Origin: Paenarthrobacter nitroguajacolicus JCM 14115
GTDB taxonomy: Bacteria; Actinomycetota; Actinomycetes; Actinomycetales; Micrococcaceae
Direction: 5' to 3'
Assembly: GCA_001313365.1 (NCBI GenBank)
Contig: BBFS01000082.1
Span: 1-21,719, forward strand
DNA: 21,719 nucleotides
Positions within the stretch are counted from its first letter, which is position 1. The number at the start of each line of letters is the position of its first letter. This document shows, in pieces, positions 1 through 10,718 of this stretch. A model generated the notes under the pieces. That model was given only the letters and a program-made list of their open reading frames with translations, had not been told where the DNA came from and did not search any database. A program made the position numbers and the translations under genes.

Positions 1-354
1 CGAGCGGCACGGCGACCACAGCTTCGAAGCCCGCCCCGGCGCCGTCGTCGGCTTGTCGGTCGCCAGCAGATCCGCCGAGGTGTCGTCAAAGACCACCTCC
101 ATTCCCAGTTGCCACGCCGCCAGAGCCCAGACGAAGGATTTCCAATGTGCCGGGAGGTCAAGCCTGATGGACATTCCGGGTTCGGCGTCCAGTTCGTCCT
201 GTAACAGGTTGCTGGTTTTGGCTACCCAGTTATCCAGGACACGCCCCCCCGAAAGCTCCACACGCTCGGAGTCGGGGCCATACCAGGTGAGTCGTGGTGA
301 CGTTGAATGACCTGATCGCAGGGCGGTCATCAGGTTCGCTGCCGGGATGCTCAT
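1..354 (-). CDS. TIGR03089 family protein, N-terminal part (runs off window)
   Basis: The first about 118 codons of a minus-strand gene read MSIPAANLMTALRSG and continue with LTWYGPDSERVELSG, VLDNWVAKTSNLLQ and RLDLPAHWKSFVWALAAWQ. This is the opening of the TIGR03089 family, an actinobacterial protein that resembles AMP-binding acyl-CoA ligases but has no assigned reaction. The gene continues beyond position 1. The C7 run at about 244-250 adds one Gly to the expected L-S-G-R-V. Near position 50 one base of a GGG run (plus strand) seems lost: beyond it the expected Asp/Gly/Ala-rich reading lies in another frame. The ATG at 354 was chosen because it precedes the family start; no clear Shine-Dalgarno is visible, but CAAGAT sits 7-12 bases upstream. 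It is divergent from whiB, as in other actinobacteria. Confidence 0.75.
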   Translation of the reverse strand, partial: MSIPAANLMTALRSGHSTSPRLTWYGPDSERVELSGGRVLDNWVAKTSNLLQDELDAEPGMSIRLDLPAHWKSFVWALAAWQLGMEVVFDDTSADLLATDKPTTAPGRASKLWSPCRS

Positions 355-616
355 GCGTCAATCTTGCCACGGTGGCCCCCCCGGAGCGTCCCCCCCGGGC
401 TGTGCGCCGTGATTGTGAAATGCGACACACTGTAATTTCTCAAGTCGTTGGGCTCAGTGGCGAACCGGAGTCCATTTCCGCGGAAATTCAATGAAAGTTC
501 ACTTGAAGCGATCCAGTGCTTCCATTTCCCGCAGGGACACGCGGCGGCGCGGCTAAAATGTTGGGCGTGGCGCATCCCACGTTTCTACAGATTCTTGATT
601 ATTATCCCGGCGCGGC

Positions 617-646
617 TTGACTGGCGGGTAGTTACACGCGTGTAAT
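617..646 (+). promoter_or_regulatory. Predicted whiB promoter (-35 TTGACT, -10 TGTAAT)
   Basis: TTGACT at 617-622 is followed by an 18-base spacer and TGTAAT at 641-646. These match the housekeeping consensus at 5/6 in each box. A start near 653 would give a leader of about 85 bases before the ATG at 737. The spacer/-10 junction carries the palindrome listed separately. Confidence 0.6.
632..645. promoter_or_regulatory. 14-bp perfect palindrome TTACACGCGTGTAA, candidate operator
   Basis: The sequence is its own reverse complement over 14 bases and covers the end of the spacer plus most of the -10 box of the predicted whiB promoter. That position would let a dimeric regulator block RNA polymerase. 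The regulator is unknown. Confidence 0.5.
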
Positions 647-724
647 TAGTAATCAACGCCGCTGCACAGATTCCCGGAACGACACAGGGAATCGGAAACA
701 CATCCAAGCAGCAGCTGCAAAATC

Positions 725-731
725 AGGAGGG
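725..731 (+). promoter_or_regulatory. Ribosome binding site of whiB
   Basis: AGGAGGG ends five bases before the ATG at 737. This strong site fixes the start of WhiB. Confidence 0.75.
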
Positions 732-736
732 ACGCC

Positions 737-1291
737 ATGGGGGGGCAAGCGTTGCGTATCCAGGAAGATGCAGTCGTCGCAGAACATGCGTCGGTGAAAT
801 ACCGTTCAAGGGAAGTGCCGGGAGATTGGTACGTAGACCCGGCGGACCCGGAAGCGGCAGACCGATATAACCAGAATGTGCAGCAGTCCTTGGAGGATCA
901 GGCAACTGCCCTCCTGGCAGCACATGAGGCGTTGGTGGGTGACCTGCCCGCTGGACCGGATGAAGATCTGGACGACCCTCCCATGGAGCTGCGTCGTCCG
1001 CTTGAAACTCCGGGGGGGCAGCCCGTGTGGATCGGCTTGCCGCAAGGGGACTTCGATGACGAGGGCGAACTTGGCTGGCAGACGGACGCGCTGTGTGCAC
1101 AGACCGACCCTGAAGCTTTCTTCCCCCCCGAAAAGGGCGGATCAACGAGGGACGCCAAGAAGGTCTGCGGTGCGTGCAACGTCCGCTCGCAGTGCTTGGA
1201 ATACGCTCTCGCGAATGATGAGCGGTTCGGAATTTGGGGGGGCGGACTCTCCGAGCGGGAGCGTCGTCGGCTAAGGAAGCGAGCGGTCTAA
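737..1291 (+). CDS. whiB: WhiB-family iron-sulfur transcriptional regulator (WhiB/WhiB2 type)
   Basis: A 184-residue protein, one of the few intact frames here. Wbl proteins bind a [4Fe-4S] cluster through four cysteines and act with the principal sigma factor; WhiB/WhiB2 controls septation genes. The cysteines are at about 120, 144, 147 and 153, giving C-x2-C-x5-C in the last three, followed by the G-I-W-G-G turn and the basic tail ERERRRLRKR. The roughly 110-residue acidic N-terminal extension fits the WhiB/WhiB2 clade. The conserved FFPEKGG is read as FFPPEKGG and GIWGG as GIWGGG, and the start as MGGQ: each sits on a run of seven, and each loses one residue if the run is four. The glycosyltransferase starts 11 bases downstream, so the two are probably co-transcribed. 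Confidence 0.92.
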   Translation: MGGQALRIQEDAVVAEHASVKYRSREVPGDWYVDPADPEAADRYNQNVQQSLEDQATALLAAHEALVGDLPAGPDEDLDDPPMELRRPLETPGGQPVWIGLPQGDFDDEGELGWQTDALCAQTDPEAFFPPEKGGSTRDAKKVCGACNVRSQCLEYALANDERFGIWGGGLSERERRRLRKRAV

Positions 1292-1302
1292 TTCTCAAGG
1301 AA

Positions 1303-4300
1303 GTGCATGTTACCGCCGTCGTGGTTTCCCACGACGGCGGCAACTATCTGCCCAGGACATTGGCGGCATTGTCGGACCAGACGCGTTCGGCCGATGCCGC
1401 CATTGGCATTGATACAGGTTCCACCGACACATCGCTGGACTTGCTCCGCGAGGCCTCGGCCAGAACAGCGTCACCTCTTTCCAGCATGCGAGGTCCGGTT
1501 TCGGAGCGGCTGTTCGCGCTGGCCTGCAAGAGCTCGCCCCCGCCGACGGTGACACGCAGGGTGATTCCGTGCAATGGATCTGGCTTTTGCACGACGACGC
1601 CGCGCCCGCGCCTGATGCGCTGGCAGAGCTGCTCCATGCGGTTGAACGCGCCCCCCCCTCGGTAACTGTGGCCGGCTGTAAGCAGCTTGGCTGGGACAAC
1701 AAGCGGCACCTGGTCGATGTTGGACTCTCAACCAGCCGCTGGCTGAACGCCTCACCTTGATCGACGCCGACGAAGTGGACCAAGGGCAATACGATGCCCG
1801 CACGGACACCTTCGCGGTGAACTCCGCAGGTATGTTGATCCGCCGCGACGTCTGGGAACTGCTGGAAGGATTTGACCCGGCCTTGCCTGGCAGCGGCGAT
1901 GACGTGGACTTCTGCTGGCGTAACTGGCTTGCGGGCAATCGCGTAGTCGTAGTCCCCCCCAGTGCCGCATGTTCCACGTGGAGCACCGCCCGAATGGCCT
2001 GGCACATCCTCCGCGGCACGTAAAGCCCAGATCCATCTGCGGCTCAAACATGCTTCCTGGTGGAAAGTGCCGTTCCAAGCCGTGGGCGCCTTGTTCGGTG
2101 CCATCATTCGACTCATGCTGAGCATCCTGGTTAAAGAACCGGGATATGGATTCTCCCAATTCACCGCCACCATCGCTGCCCTTGTCCGGCCGGTGGCCAT
2201 AGCCAGGGGCCGCCGCGTTGCGGCCAGGACACGCCGGGTACACAGGTCCGTGGTCCGGGGACTTCAGACACCCACGCGGGAGGTGCGTGCCAACAGGCGC
2301 TCCTTATTGGAAGCAATCCGGCCCGCAGAAGAGACTCCCGCTGTCTCTGACCTTCTGGCCCCCCCTGAACCCAGCGGGGGATGCGGCGGATGACTTCGCC
2401 GCACTGGCCACCAGCGAACGTGGCTGGGTGGGCACGGGTGCCGTTGCTGCTGCATTGATAGCTCTTGCCGCAGCACTTGTGGACTGCTGGGGGGGCTGCT
2501 CCGTTCAGGCACCGTTGCCGGTGGTGGGCTCCTCCCTCTTTCGGCGTCACCAGGCGACGTCTGGGCGAATGCGTCCACTTGGTGGATCTCATTGGGTGCA
2601 GGCCTGCCCGGACACGGCGATCCATTCGGCTATGTCCTGTGGCTGCTTTCCCTCTTCGGGGGGGCGGGGGGGATGGCAACGCCGCAATGGTGTGGCTGCT
2701 GATCCTTGCCATGCCGTTATCCGCATTGGGCGCATGGTTCGCGGCGGGCGCGCTAACTACCAAGCGTCGCTTCCGGGTTGCGGCGGCCCTCGCCTGGTCC
2801 GGTGCTCCCGCACTTCTGATCTCCATCAACGAGGGTCGTCTCGGCGCTTGGTGGCGCACGTCATGATGCCGCTGCTTCTCCTCGCGCTGTTGCGTGCCTC
2901 GGGATCGGCAGTCGCCCAAGGGGGGGCCGCTTCGGCGGGGGGGACCCAACTCAGCCGCCGTCCGGCCCTGATAGTCGGTAAGCCCGGCATCAACGGAACA
3001 CCGTCATGGACTGCTGCAGCCGCCGCAGGTCTTGCCATGGCCGTTGTCACGGCCTCTGCCCCGTCATTGTTGGGGGGGCCTATCGCCGTTGCAGTGATAC
3101 TGGCTGCAGTAGTCCTCGGGCATCGGGGCAAGACGCTGTGGTGGTCGCTCCTGCCAACTCTCGCTTTGTTCCTTCCGTATGCGATATCCGTTTTGGACAG
3201 GCCGCGCTCGTTGCTTGCCGACCCTGGATTGCCGCTGACCTTTGAGGCTGCTCCGTTGTGGCAACAGCTGCTTGGCCAGCCGCTGGCCTTCGACATCGAC
3301 GGCGGCTTGACCGGTTTGGCGGTCTTCGGTCCTGGCGCTGTGCCTGGGCCCTGTTGCTGGCTCTGCTGGTCATCGCACCAGTCCTGATCCTGGCTGTTGC
3401 CGCCTTGTTCGTACCCGGTAAACGCGCTGCGCTGGCCCGGGTGTTCTGGCTGGTCGCTTTGGCTACGCTTTCGAGCGCTTGGCTGGTGGGCCACGTAGCT
3501 ACCGGGGGTCAATAACAATGTGATTGTCGGACCGTTCACCGGCCCGGCCGTATCGGCGGCGGGAATGTTGCTTCTGGGTGCTGCCGTTCTCGGTGCTGAG
3601 AAGCTCTTCACGGCACCGCGTAAGACGCCCAAGCTTCCCGGCCCCCCCACTTCCCGCTGCGGCGCGTAGCTTCGGCCGCGACCATGGCGCTTCTGGTTGC
3701 CGGCCCTCTTGCCGGCATGGCTGCCTGGACTGCTCAGAATGTCCTGCAGCCTACGCCGACTGCCGTAACCATTGCGGCACCCGACACTGCCGAAAAGACG
3801 TCGTCCCTTGGCGCCGGCCGACAAATATGGCCGGTGGTTACGGGCACGTTGCCTGCCACCGCCGTCGACCGTGGCCAGGGACCGGAGCGAACCCGAACGT
3901 TGGTCATCACCAGCGGTGAGCAGGGCGCCTTCTCCTCGTCCTGATGCGGGGAGCAGGAACCACGTTGGACAGTTTGTCCACCATTGCCTCTGCACGGACC
4001 ATCATTGGCGCGCCGGGACGCGAAGAAATCGCGGCCGATGACGCTGCCACCACGTCCCTCCGCCGGTCCGTGGCCACCATCGTGGCGGGAACCGGCGTGG
4101 ATCCCCCGCGCCGACCTGGAACAACTTGGGGCCGGATTCGTGGTCCTCAAGGCAGCAGACAACGCCGCCCAGTTGACGGCCAGCCGGATCGATGCCGTCC
4201 CAGGCTCGTGGCTGTTGGCCAGACCGACGCCGGGTGGCTGTGGCGGGTGACGCCCCGGAGCCAGCCCGCGGCTACTGCCGCGGACACGGCGCACCGGGTA

Positions 4301-4677
4301 CGCATCGTGGACTCCGAAGGCGCTCTGCTACGTGCGCTGCCATCCGAAGAAGTGGATGTGGATGCCACTGTTGAATCAGGCAATGAGGCCGAAAGGTGGT
4401 CCTCGCCGAACGGTCCGATCCCGGTTGGAGCGCCTGGTTGGATGGCCGCCAACTGCAGGCCACCACGTCCGGCTGGTCACAGGCGTTCGAGTTGCCTGCC
4501 AGTGGCGGCGACCTTGAAATCCGCTACACCAACCCTTGGGCCTTGTGGATCGGGATCCTGCAGGCTGTGGTGATTGGATTGACGGTCCTTTTGGCCGTTC
4601 CAATGCCCGCACGCCGCAGCCGAACCGGCATGTCGAGGGATGAAGTCTCCCTCCGTAAGGAGTACAGCAGTGTCTGA
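1303..4677 (+). CDS. Very large glycosyltransferase: GT2 domain fused to a polytopic membrane region
   Basis: Joined across frames this is a protein of about 1,120 residues. The N-terminal part is a family-2 glycosyltransferase: VVSHDGGNYLPRTLAALSDQ, D-T-G-S-T-D, LLHDDAAPAPDAL (metal/nucleotide-binding acidic pair) and GFDPALPGSGDDVDFCWR. A long hydrophobic region follows with many transmembrane stretches (for example WLLILAMPLSALGAWFAAGA and VAVILAAVVL), then an extracytoplasmic-looking part and a last helix near 4540-4610 before a basic tail ending EYSSV. It presumably transfers sugar to an envelope polymer; the substrate cannot be read. I see about 15 frame breaks, near 1455, 1740, 1965, 2000, 2376, 2484, 2660-2673, 2850, 3347, 3505, 3655, 3933, 4100, 4206 and 4388. 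The GTG at 1303 is a best guess; AAGGAA abuts it, so the true start may be hidden by an error. It overlaps the next gene by 8 bases. Confidence 0.82.
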
Positions 4678-6405
4678 GGACCAGAAGAACGAGTCCGGCG
4701 AAAGCTCTGGAACCTCGGAAGCCCCCGAAGTCCCGTGCCGGCAACAACGGAGAAACAAGCAGGTCGGGTAAAGGCCCGCGGAGTTCGAGTTCCCGCGACT
4801 CCGGTTCCCGCGGCACGAAGTCCCGCAGCTCCAACAGGGGAGTGGTCACTGGCGTCCTGTCAGCAGTGGTCATCCTTGCGGCTGGCGGCGGTGCCGTGGC
4901 CGCGACGTCGATGGTCCCGGAACCTTCCGGGGGGTACCACCATGGATATCCGCCAGGCCGACGTTCCCGCGGGCCGTTCCATGGGTGTCTGTCCGGAACC
5001 TGCGAGGCTTGTGAGCGGAACCGTGGTGGGCACGGATGCTGACTTCAGCCCGGTGTCCACCACTGCCACCAGCGCCTTGAACGCCGTGGTGCTGAGTAAC
5101 CCGGCCGGTACGGTGCCCGAAAGCGATGTGACATCGCTGGGTGGTGAGATGGTGGATTTGATCGCCAAGCTCCTACCAGCACGCCCACACCCACGGTTGG
5201 TCCGCCCGTGCTCGCGGCCGGAGTGGCGAACATCAGCCCGGTGGCGTCTCCCACCGTTGTGGGTGCCGAGGCCCTTGGAAACGAACAAGCGTCCTTGGCG
5301 GCCAACCTTAGCTACTCAGCGACGGACGGCGACCTTCGCGGCCTTGCGTCTACCCAATGCCAGCCGCCGGGCAACGACGCGTGGCTCCTGGGTGCCAACA
5401 CGGCCGTGGGCCGAACGGCCGTCCTGAACGTGAGCAACGCCTCCGAGACCCCCCCGGCACAGTAAGCCTTGACCTCTACGGATCCGAGGGACAGATCCAA
5501 GCTCCCGGGGCCCGTGGTCTCCTGGTGGCTCCCGGAACCACCCGCTCGGTGAATCTGGCTGGGCTCGCCCCCCCGGGCGAATCGCAGCTTGCTGTGCACG
5601 TGCGCAGCACGGGCGGTCCGGTAGCCTCCACTATCCAGCAGAGCGTGTTGCGTGGAATCGCCCCAGGCGGTGTGGAGTACCTCTCGCCGGGTGCGGCGCC
5701 GTCCAACCTGCAGGTGATGTCCGGCGTCGACATCCAGGACCCGGCGGCCATCAAGGCGCTGGCCGGTAAGTCGGGTTTTGCGGACGCCGCACCGGCACTC
5801 CAGATCGCAGTGCCTGGTTCCACCGACGCGTTGTGCAAGTAAGCCTTTACGGCGCCAACGGTGAACGAAAGATTCCCAATGGGGGGGAGTGGTGACGGTA
5901 AAGGGTGGGACAGTATCAACACTTAACCTTGAGGGCGTCCCGGCTGGCAGCTACACCGTCAGAGCCAGCTCGGATGTCTCGTTCCTGGCATCGGCGAGGG
6001 TCACTCGCGGTTCCAAGGCCGAGGAAGCAACCGACTTCGCGTGGTCGCCGTCGTCGGCCCGTCTTGGCAGCCAGCACCTGGTGGCCGTACCACGGGAAGG
6101 CCAGCGGTCTTTGAGCTTCGGTGTTCCCGAGGGGGCGTGGCACAGTCAGTTACGCTCCGGTGACCGCTGATGGAAAAGTCGGCAAGGCCATTGACGTGGA
6201 CATGTCGGGCGGGACGACGTCGGTGATCGGGTTACCGGACAAGTCCGGTAGTTCGGCTGTGGTGGGCTACGTGGTTTCGGCCGCGGGTGACCCGGTGTAC
6301 GGTGCGCTGGTACTTGGAAAGCAAGGACGGACAGACGTTTCCGTCGTAGCAATTCAGGACGCAGCGGCCGGCCTTGAGAAGGTTCCGGTCTCAGTCGGCT
6401 ACTAG
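4670..6405 (+). CDS. DUF5719 family envelope protein
   Basis: About 575 residues when joined. The GTG at 4670 has AAGGAG at 4657-4662 and lies inside the end of the glycosyltransferase gene, which suggests translational coupling. The order is a Ser/Arg/Lys-rich cytoplasmic segment, one transmembrane helix (VVTGVLSAVVILAAGGGAV, codons near 4840-4900) and a large Gly/Ser/Val-rich extracytoplasmic part with repeated beta-type stretches such as AVLNVSNASETPG and SVNLAGLAPGESQLAVHV. This matches DUF5719 proteins that sit beside this glycosyltransferase in actinobacteria; their role is unknown but the gene pairing implies work in envelope glycosylation. Frame breaks are seen near 4722, 4930, 5172, 5452, 5832, 5885 and 6131. 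The product ends KVPVSVGY just 5 bases from the convergent gene. Confidence 0.75.
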
Positions 6406-6410
6406 CTAAG

Positions 6411-6940
6411 TTATTGGTAGCGGCGCCGGTAGACCGGGTCCAAGGTCTCCGGGGGCACGCCGAGCATCTCGGCGGTGTACTCCACTACGACGTCGTGGAC
6501 AAGGTCCTGCAGTTCTTCGCGAGTGGCAGCGCCCTGCTCAACTACCCGGCGGTACACCGTAATCATGGGTGCCTCGCCGCGGCCACCAGGGGGGGTGTAG
6601 GAGCCCATGGGGGGGGCAGTGTTTCCTGTGGCAACCAGCTGCTCAAGGTTGGTGGAATTTCATCGACTGCAAAGAGAACGCCGTCGAGCTGTTTGCCCCA
6701 CATGTCCTGGAGCCGTTCGGCGGAGTCCAGCACCATGTCATCAAAGCGTTCCGAGCGCGTGCGGAAGCCGGGGGGGAGATTGGGGGGGAGCATCAGCTCT
6801 CCACGCAGTCCCCGTCCGTGCCGGTTTCGCCGGCGTCGCCGGAAGCTCCGCGCTTCCGAACCGGCGTGTTCCTGGGCCTGATCGCCATCGGCGTCAGTCC
6901 ACCGGATGTTGAACCCGGGAACATGTGGCTGTGACTGCAT
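6411..6940 (-). CDS. Zincin-like (metallopeptidase family) protein lacking HExxH
   Basis: About 173 residues after joining one break near 6643. Recognisable parts are RNRHGRGLRGELMLPPNLP, RSERFDDMVLDSAERLQ, LDGVLFAVDEIPPTL and MITVYRRVVEQGA. This is the actinobacterial protein next to DUF3499, usually named metallopeptidase family. Where zincins of this superfamily carry HExxH the sequence reads VHDVVVEYTAEMLG, so the two zinc histidines are absent; only one His and one Glu remain in different spacing. A proteolytic role is therefore doubtful; I recall the same degenerate motif in Streptomyces relatives. The start at 6940 is supported by TAAAGT placed exactly six bases upstream. The C7/C8 runs at about 6588 and 6609 (on the plus strand G) add extra Pro residues. 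Confidence 0.75.
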
Positions 6941-6946
6941 ATATCG

Positions 6947-6952
6947 ACTTTA
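6947..6952 (-). promoter_or_regulatory. -10 box TAAAGT for a leaderless zincin-like gene
   Basis: On the minus strand TAAAGT is followed by six bases and then the ATG at 6940. This is the spacing in which transcription starts at the A of the start codon. No good -35 box is seen. Confidence 0.5.
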
Positions 6953-7068
6953 GTCCTGAGGAACCGCCAGCGCGACATCAAGGCCCGCAGCGCGCCGCAG
7001 CGGCGGATACTCGCGTGGAGTTCGCGGGGCACGGGCGGGCAATGCGCAATGAATGCGTCCAATGGCGC

Positions 7069-7074
7069 TAATCT
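7069..7074 (+). promoter_or_regulatory. -10 box TAATCT for DUF3499 gene
   Basis: TAATCT ends eight bases before the GTG at 7083. It favours that GTG, with a leaderless or nearly leaderless mRNA, over the in-frame ATGs at 7053 and 7062, which lie upstream of or on the box. Confidence 0.45.
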
Positions 7075-7082
7075 GGGATGTT

Positions 7083-7461
7083 GTGGGTGCCATTCGTCAG
7101 TGTTCCAGATCAGCCTGCCGCCAGTCCGCGGTGGCCACTTTGACGTACGTGTACGCAGAGTCAACCGCAGTTTTGGGTCCCCCTGGCCACGTACGCAGAA
7201 CCGCATGCGTACGATCTTTGCTCGCAGCACGCTGAGTCACTCACGGTTCCGCGTGGCTGGGAAGTCCTTCGCCTTGCCATGCCCACAACGCCACAAGAGC
7301 CGGGCCCGGATGACTTGCTGGCACTTGCCAACGCGGTCAGGGAGGCGGCTTCGGCCACCACCGAAACTCCAGCCCGGCACAGCCACCCTCAGATGGAGCC
7401 GCCCGCCGGCACCGAAGGAACGCGTCGAGGGCACTTGCGCATCCTCCGCGAGCCGTCTTAG
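7083..7461 (+). CDS. DUF3499 family protein
   Basis: About 125 residues. The start reads VGAIRQCSRSACRQSAVATL, then TYVYAESTAVLGPLATYAEP after correcting one extra C in the CCCCC run near 7181, then LCSQHAESLTVPRGWEVLRL and a Pro/Thr-rich tail. This is the hallmark of DUF3499, a small actinobacterial family. The cysteines in C-S-R-S-A-C and D-L-C-x-x-H look like a zinc ribbon, which is my inference. No function is known. It is divergent from the zincin-like gene, as in Streptomyces and Mycobacterium. There the phosphomannomutase gene manB usually follows; here a Trm112-like gene follows after 150 bases. Confidence 0.82.
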
Positions 7462-7611
7462 CCGGACCGTGCCCGTTTCAGCTGCCGGGCTTCGGCTACC
7501 GGACGCAATTCGTCGTCGGGATCAAAACAGGATCTCCCTGCGCGGTAGTCTGGAATCTGCAGATATATCCGCCAGCGGCGCCAAGCCGGCGCCACCCAGG
7601 GAGCATCATTC

Positions 7612-7833
7612 ATGCCAAAGGTCAGTCCTGAACTGTTGTCCATCCTGCGCTGCCCCCCCGTGACGGGTTCACCGCTGGTCCAGGAGGGCGATGAGTTGGT
7701 TTCCACCGATGCCGCTGCGGACGGCGAAAAGCTCCGCTACACCATCGAGGACGGCATCCCGCTGCTCCTGCCACCCGAACTGCTGGCCGCAGCCAATGCG
7801 GCAACCTCAGGCCAGCACGATTCCAAGGCCTGA
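7612..7833 (+). CDS. Trm112 family protein
   Basis: A 73-residue intact frame. It opens MPKVSPELLSILRCP and carries VTGSPLVQEGDELVS and YTIEDGIPLLLPPEL. Trm112-type proteins are small zinc-ribbon-like partners that activate methyltransferases in eukaryotes and archaea; bacterial members are widespread but poorly characterised. Here only one Cys of the zinc set is present (in L-R-C-P), as in other bacterial members. The C7 run at about 7653-7659 inserts one Pro into the expected R-C-P-V-T-G. AGGGAG sits eight bases before the ATG. The next gene, ahcY, starts 48 bases downstream and is probably co-transcribed; AhcY clears the product of methyltransferases, a loose functional link. Confidence 0.8.
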   Translation: MPKVSPELLSILRCPPVTGSPLVQEGDELVSTDAAADGEKLRYTIEDGIPLLLPPELLAAANAATSGQHDSKA

Positions 7834-9360
<1,527 letters not shown>

Positions 9361-9399
9361 GCTGCACTATCCGCCCCCGGCGGTACCCAAATCGATGGC

Positions 9400-9436
9400 G
9401 AAAGGCCGGACACGCAACCAGCGTGGCCGGCCTTTC
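9400..9436 (+). terminator. Hairpin terminator after ahcY
   Basis: GAAAGGCCGG pairs with CCGGCCTTTC and, inside, CACGC pairs with GCGTG around an AACCA loop, with one A-G mismatch. That is a 15-pair stem 40 bases after the ahcY stop. It lacks a clear T tract, which is common in high-GC actinobacteria. Confidence 0.75.
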
Positions 9437-9439
9437 CGG

Positions 9440-9445
9440 TAGAAT
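9440..9445 (+). promoter_or_regulatory. -10 box TAGAAT for the L,D-transpeptidase gene
   Basis: TAGAAT matches the consensus at 5/6 and lies four bases after the ahcY terminator stem. The -35 region would fall inside the stem and is not consensus-like. Transcription would start near 9452, leaving a short leader before the ATG at 9479. Confidence 0.45.
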
Positions 9446-9478
9446 TGGGTGTTCGGTAATGCTTGTGGGGGGGACAGG

Positions 9479-10718
9479 ATGACAGGAACCATGACGGAAG
9501 TCGCCAAACGTAAAAAGGGCAAGATCCTTGCCATCATTGGAGTCTGCGCAGCCATTGTCGTGGGTGGAATTGGCGTGGTCGCGGTGCCGGGCCTGCTGGC
9601 AGGTTCTCACCAGGATGCGGCCGTAGCGCCGTCACCGACTCCCACGGTGGAAGCCAAACCCGTTGAGCTGGGCATCACCCCGCTGGATGGCGCCGTGGAG
9701 TGGAACCCTGTTGTGGTCCCCCAGATCAAAGCAGTCAACGGGAAGCTGAAGGACGTAGTGCTGGCGCCGGTGGGCGGTGGTGCGCCTGTGCAAGGCACCA
9801 CCAGCCCTGACGGCAGCACTTGGACAACTCTGGAAGTCCTGAAGTTCAAAACCCAATACAGCTACTCCTTCACCGTTGTGGATACGGCGGGGGAAAGAGA
9901 CTAAGAAGTCCCAAACTTTCACCACGGTTTCCGCCGCCTTCGAGGCCGACGCTTCCATCTACCCCCGCCACGGCACCACGGCCGGCTCCGGTCAGCCCAT
10001 TGAAATCAACTTCAGTGAGCCCGTTGTAGACAAGGTGGCAATGGAGAAGCGGGTGGCCATCACCGTTTCCTCCGGCCAGCCCGTTGCCTGGCACTGGTAT
10101 TCGGACAAGAAGGTCCGGATCCGTCCCGAGGCTTTCTGGGCGTCCGGCACCACCGTCACCGTGGATATGAAGCTGTTGGGCGTGGATTTCGGGAACAACA
10201 TGATCGGCAACGCGACGTGGTCTCAACGTTCACCACCGGCCCCCCAGCGGGTGGCTGTGGTTGACGACAAGACCAAGACCATGAACGTGTACTCCGACGG
10301 CCAGTTGGTTCACACTGCACCTGTGTCCCTCGGCGGGGGGGAAGATTGGCTTTCTCCCACCGGGTACGCGGTGATCATGGAACAGGAACGCCACTCGAAC
10401 TTCAACGCCGGAACAATTGGCCTGAAGCCCGGCGACAAAGGCTACTACCCGCCCCTCGTAGTGGAATATGCCAACCGGCTCACGTGGTCTGGTGTGTACG
10501 TTCACCAGGCCCTTGAAGCCGCATGGAGTTCCATCGGGGGGGTGGCTAACGTCTCGCATGGCTGTGTGGGCCTGCTGCCGGCGGATGCTGAGTGGTTCTT
10601 CAACAACATGAAGACCGGTGACGTTGTCCAGATCCTGAACACCGGCGCACCGGCAGTGGAACCGCTGGAAGGCTTTGGCGACTGGAACATTCCGTGGGCT
10701 AGCTACGCCCAGCGGTAG
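9479..10718 (+). CDS. L,D-transpeptidase with N-terminal anchor and Ig-like domains (YkuD family)
   Basis: About 412 residues. The order is a basic N-terminus (KRKKGK), one membrane helix (ILAIIGVCAAIVVGGIGVV), a Pro/Thr linker, two beta-rich Ig-like parts and a C-terminal YkuD catalytic domain. This is the plan of the actinobacterial LdtMt2-like enzymes, which form 3-3 cross-links in peptidoglycan outside the membrane. The catalytic block reads VYVHQALEAAW then VANVSHGCVGLLPADAEWFF; the Cys of SHGC, 50 residues from the end, is the nucleophile. The residue two after Cys is Gly, not the usual Arg or Asn. A +1 error near 9893 splits the frame, and a -1/+1 pair near 10213 and 10247 garbles about ten residues before PQRVAVVDD. 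The ATG at 9491 is an alternative start, with AGGAACC upstream. Confidence 0.9.

Larger units (their letters stand above)
355..736. other. Divergent intergenic region between TIGR03089 gene and whiB
   Basis: A 382-base gap with no credible gene. It is visibly more AT-rich between about 400 and 700 than the flanking genes. It holds two C7 runs (about 376-382 and 390-396, likely length artefacts), the whiB promoter and palindrome at 617-646, and the whiB ribosome binding site at 725-731. Short open frames here show no family resemblance. Confidence 0.7.

Noticed and set aside
723..1343. A 206-codon minus-strand frame opposite whiB
   Set aside because: Low-complexity Pro/Arg/Ser sequence antisense to an intact WhiB gene with a strong ribosome binding site.
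2218..3387. A 389-codon open frame on the plus strand that looks like one protein
   Set aside because: Only its first part (to about 2480) and last part (from about 2850) are the glycosyltransferase frame; the middle is an off-frame read between two errors. It is a segment of the larger gene.
2826..3995. A 389-codon minus-strand open frame
   Set aside because: Antisense shadow of the glycosyltransferase gene. It is Arg/Pro/Ser-rich with no family motif, as expected of high-GC antisense frames.
7575..7591. GGCGCC-AAGCC-GGCGCC repeat before the Trm112 gene
   Set aside because: Each arm is a self-complementary hexamer common in high-GC DNA, so the pairing is weak evidence for a structure.
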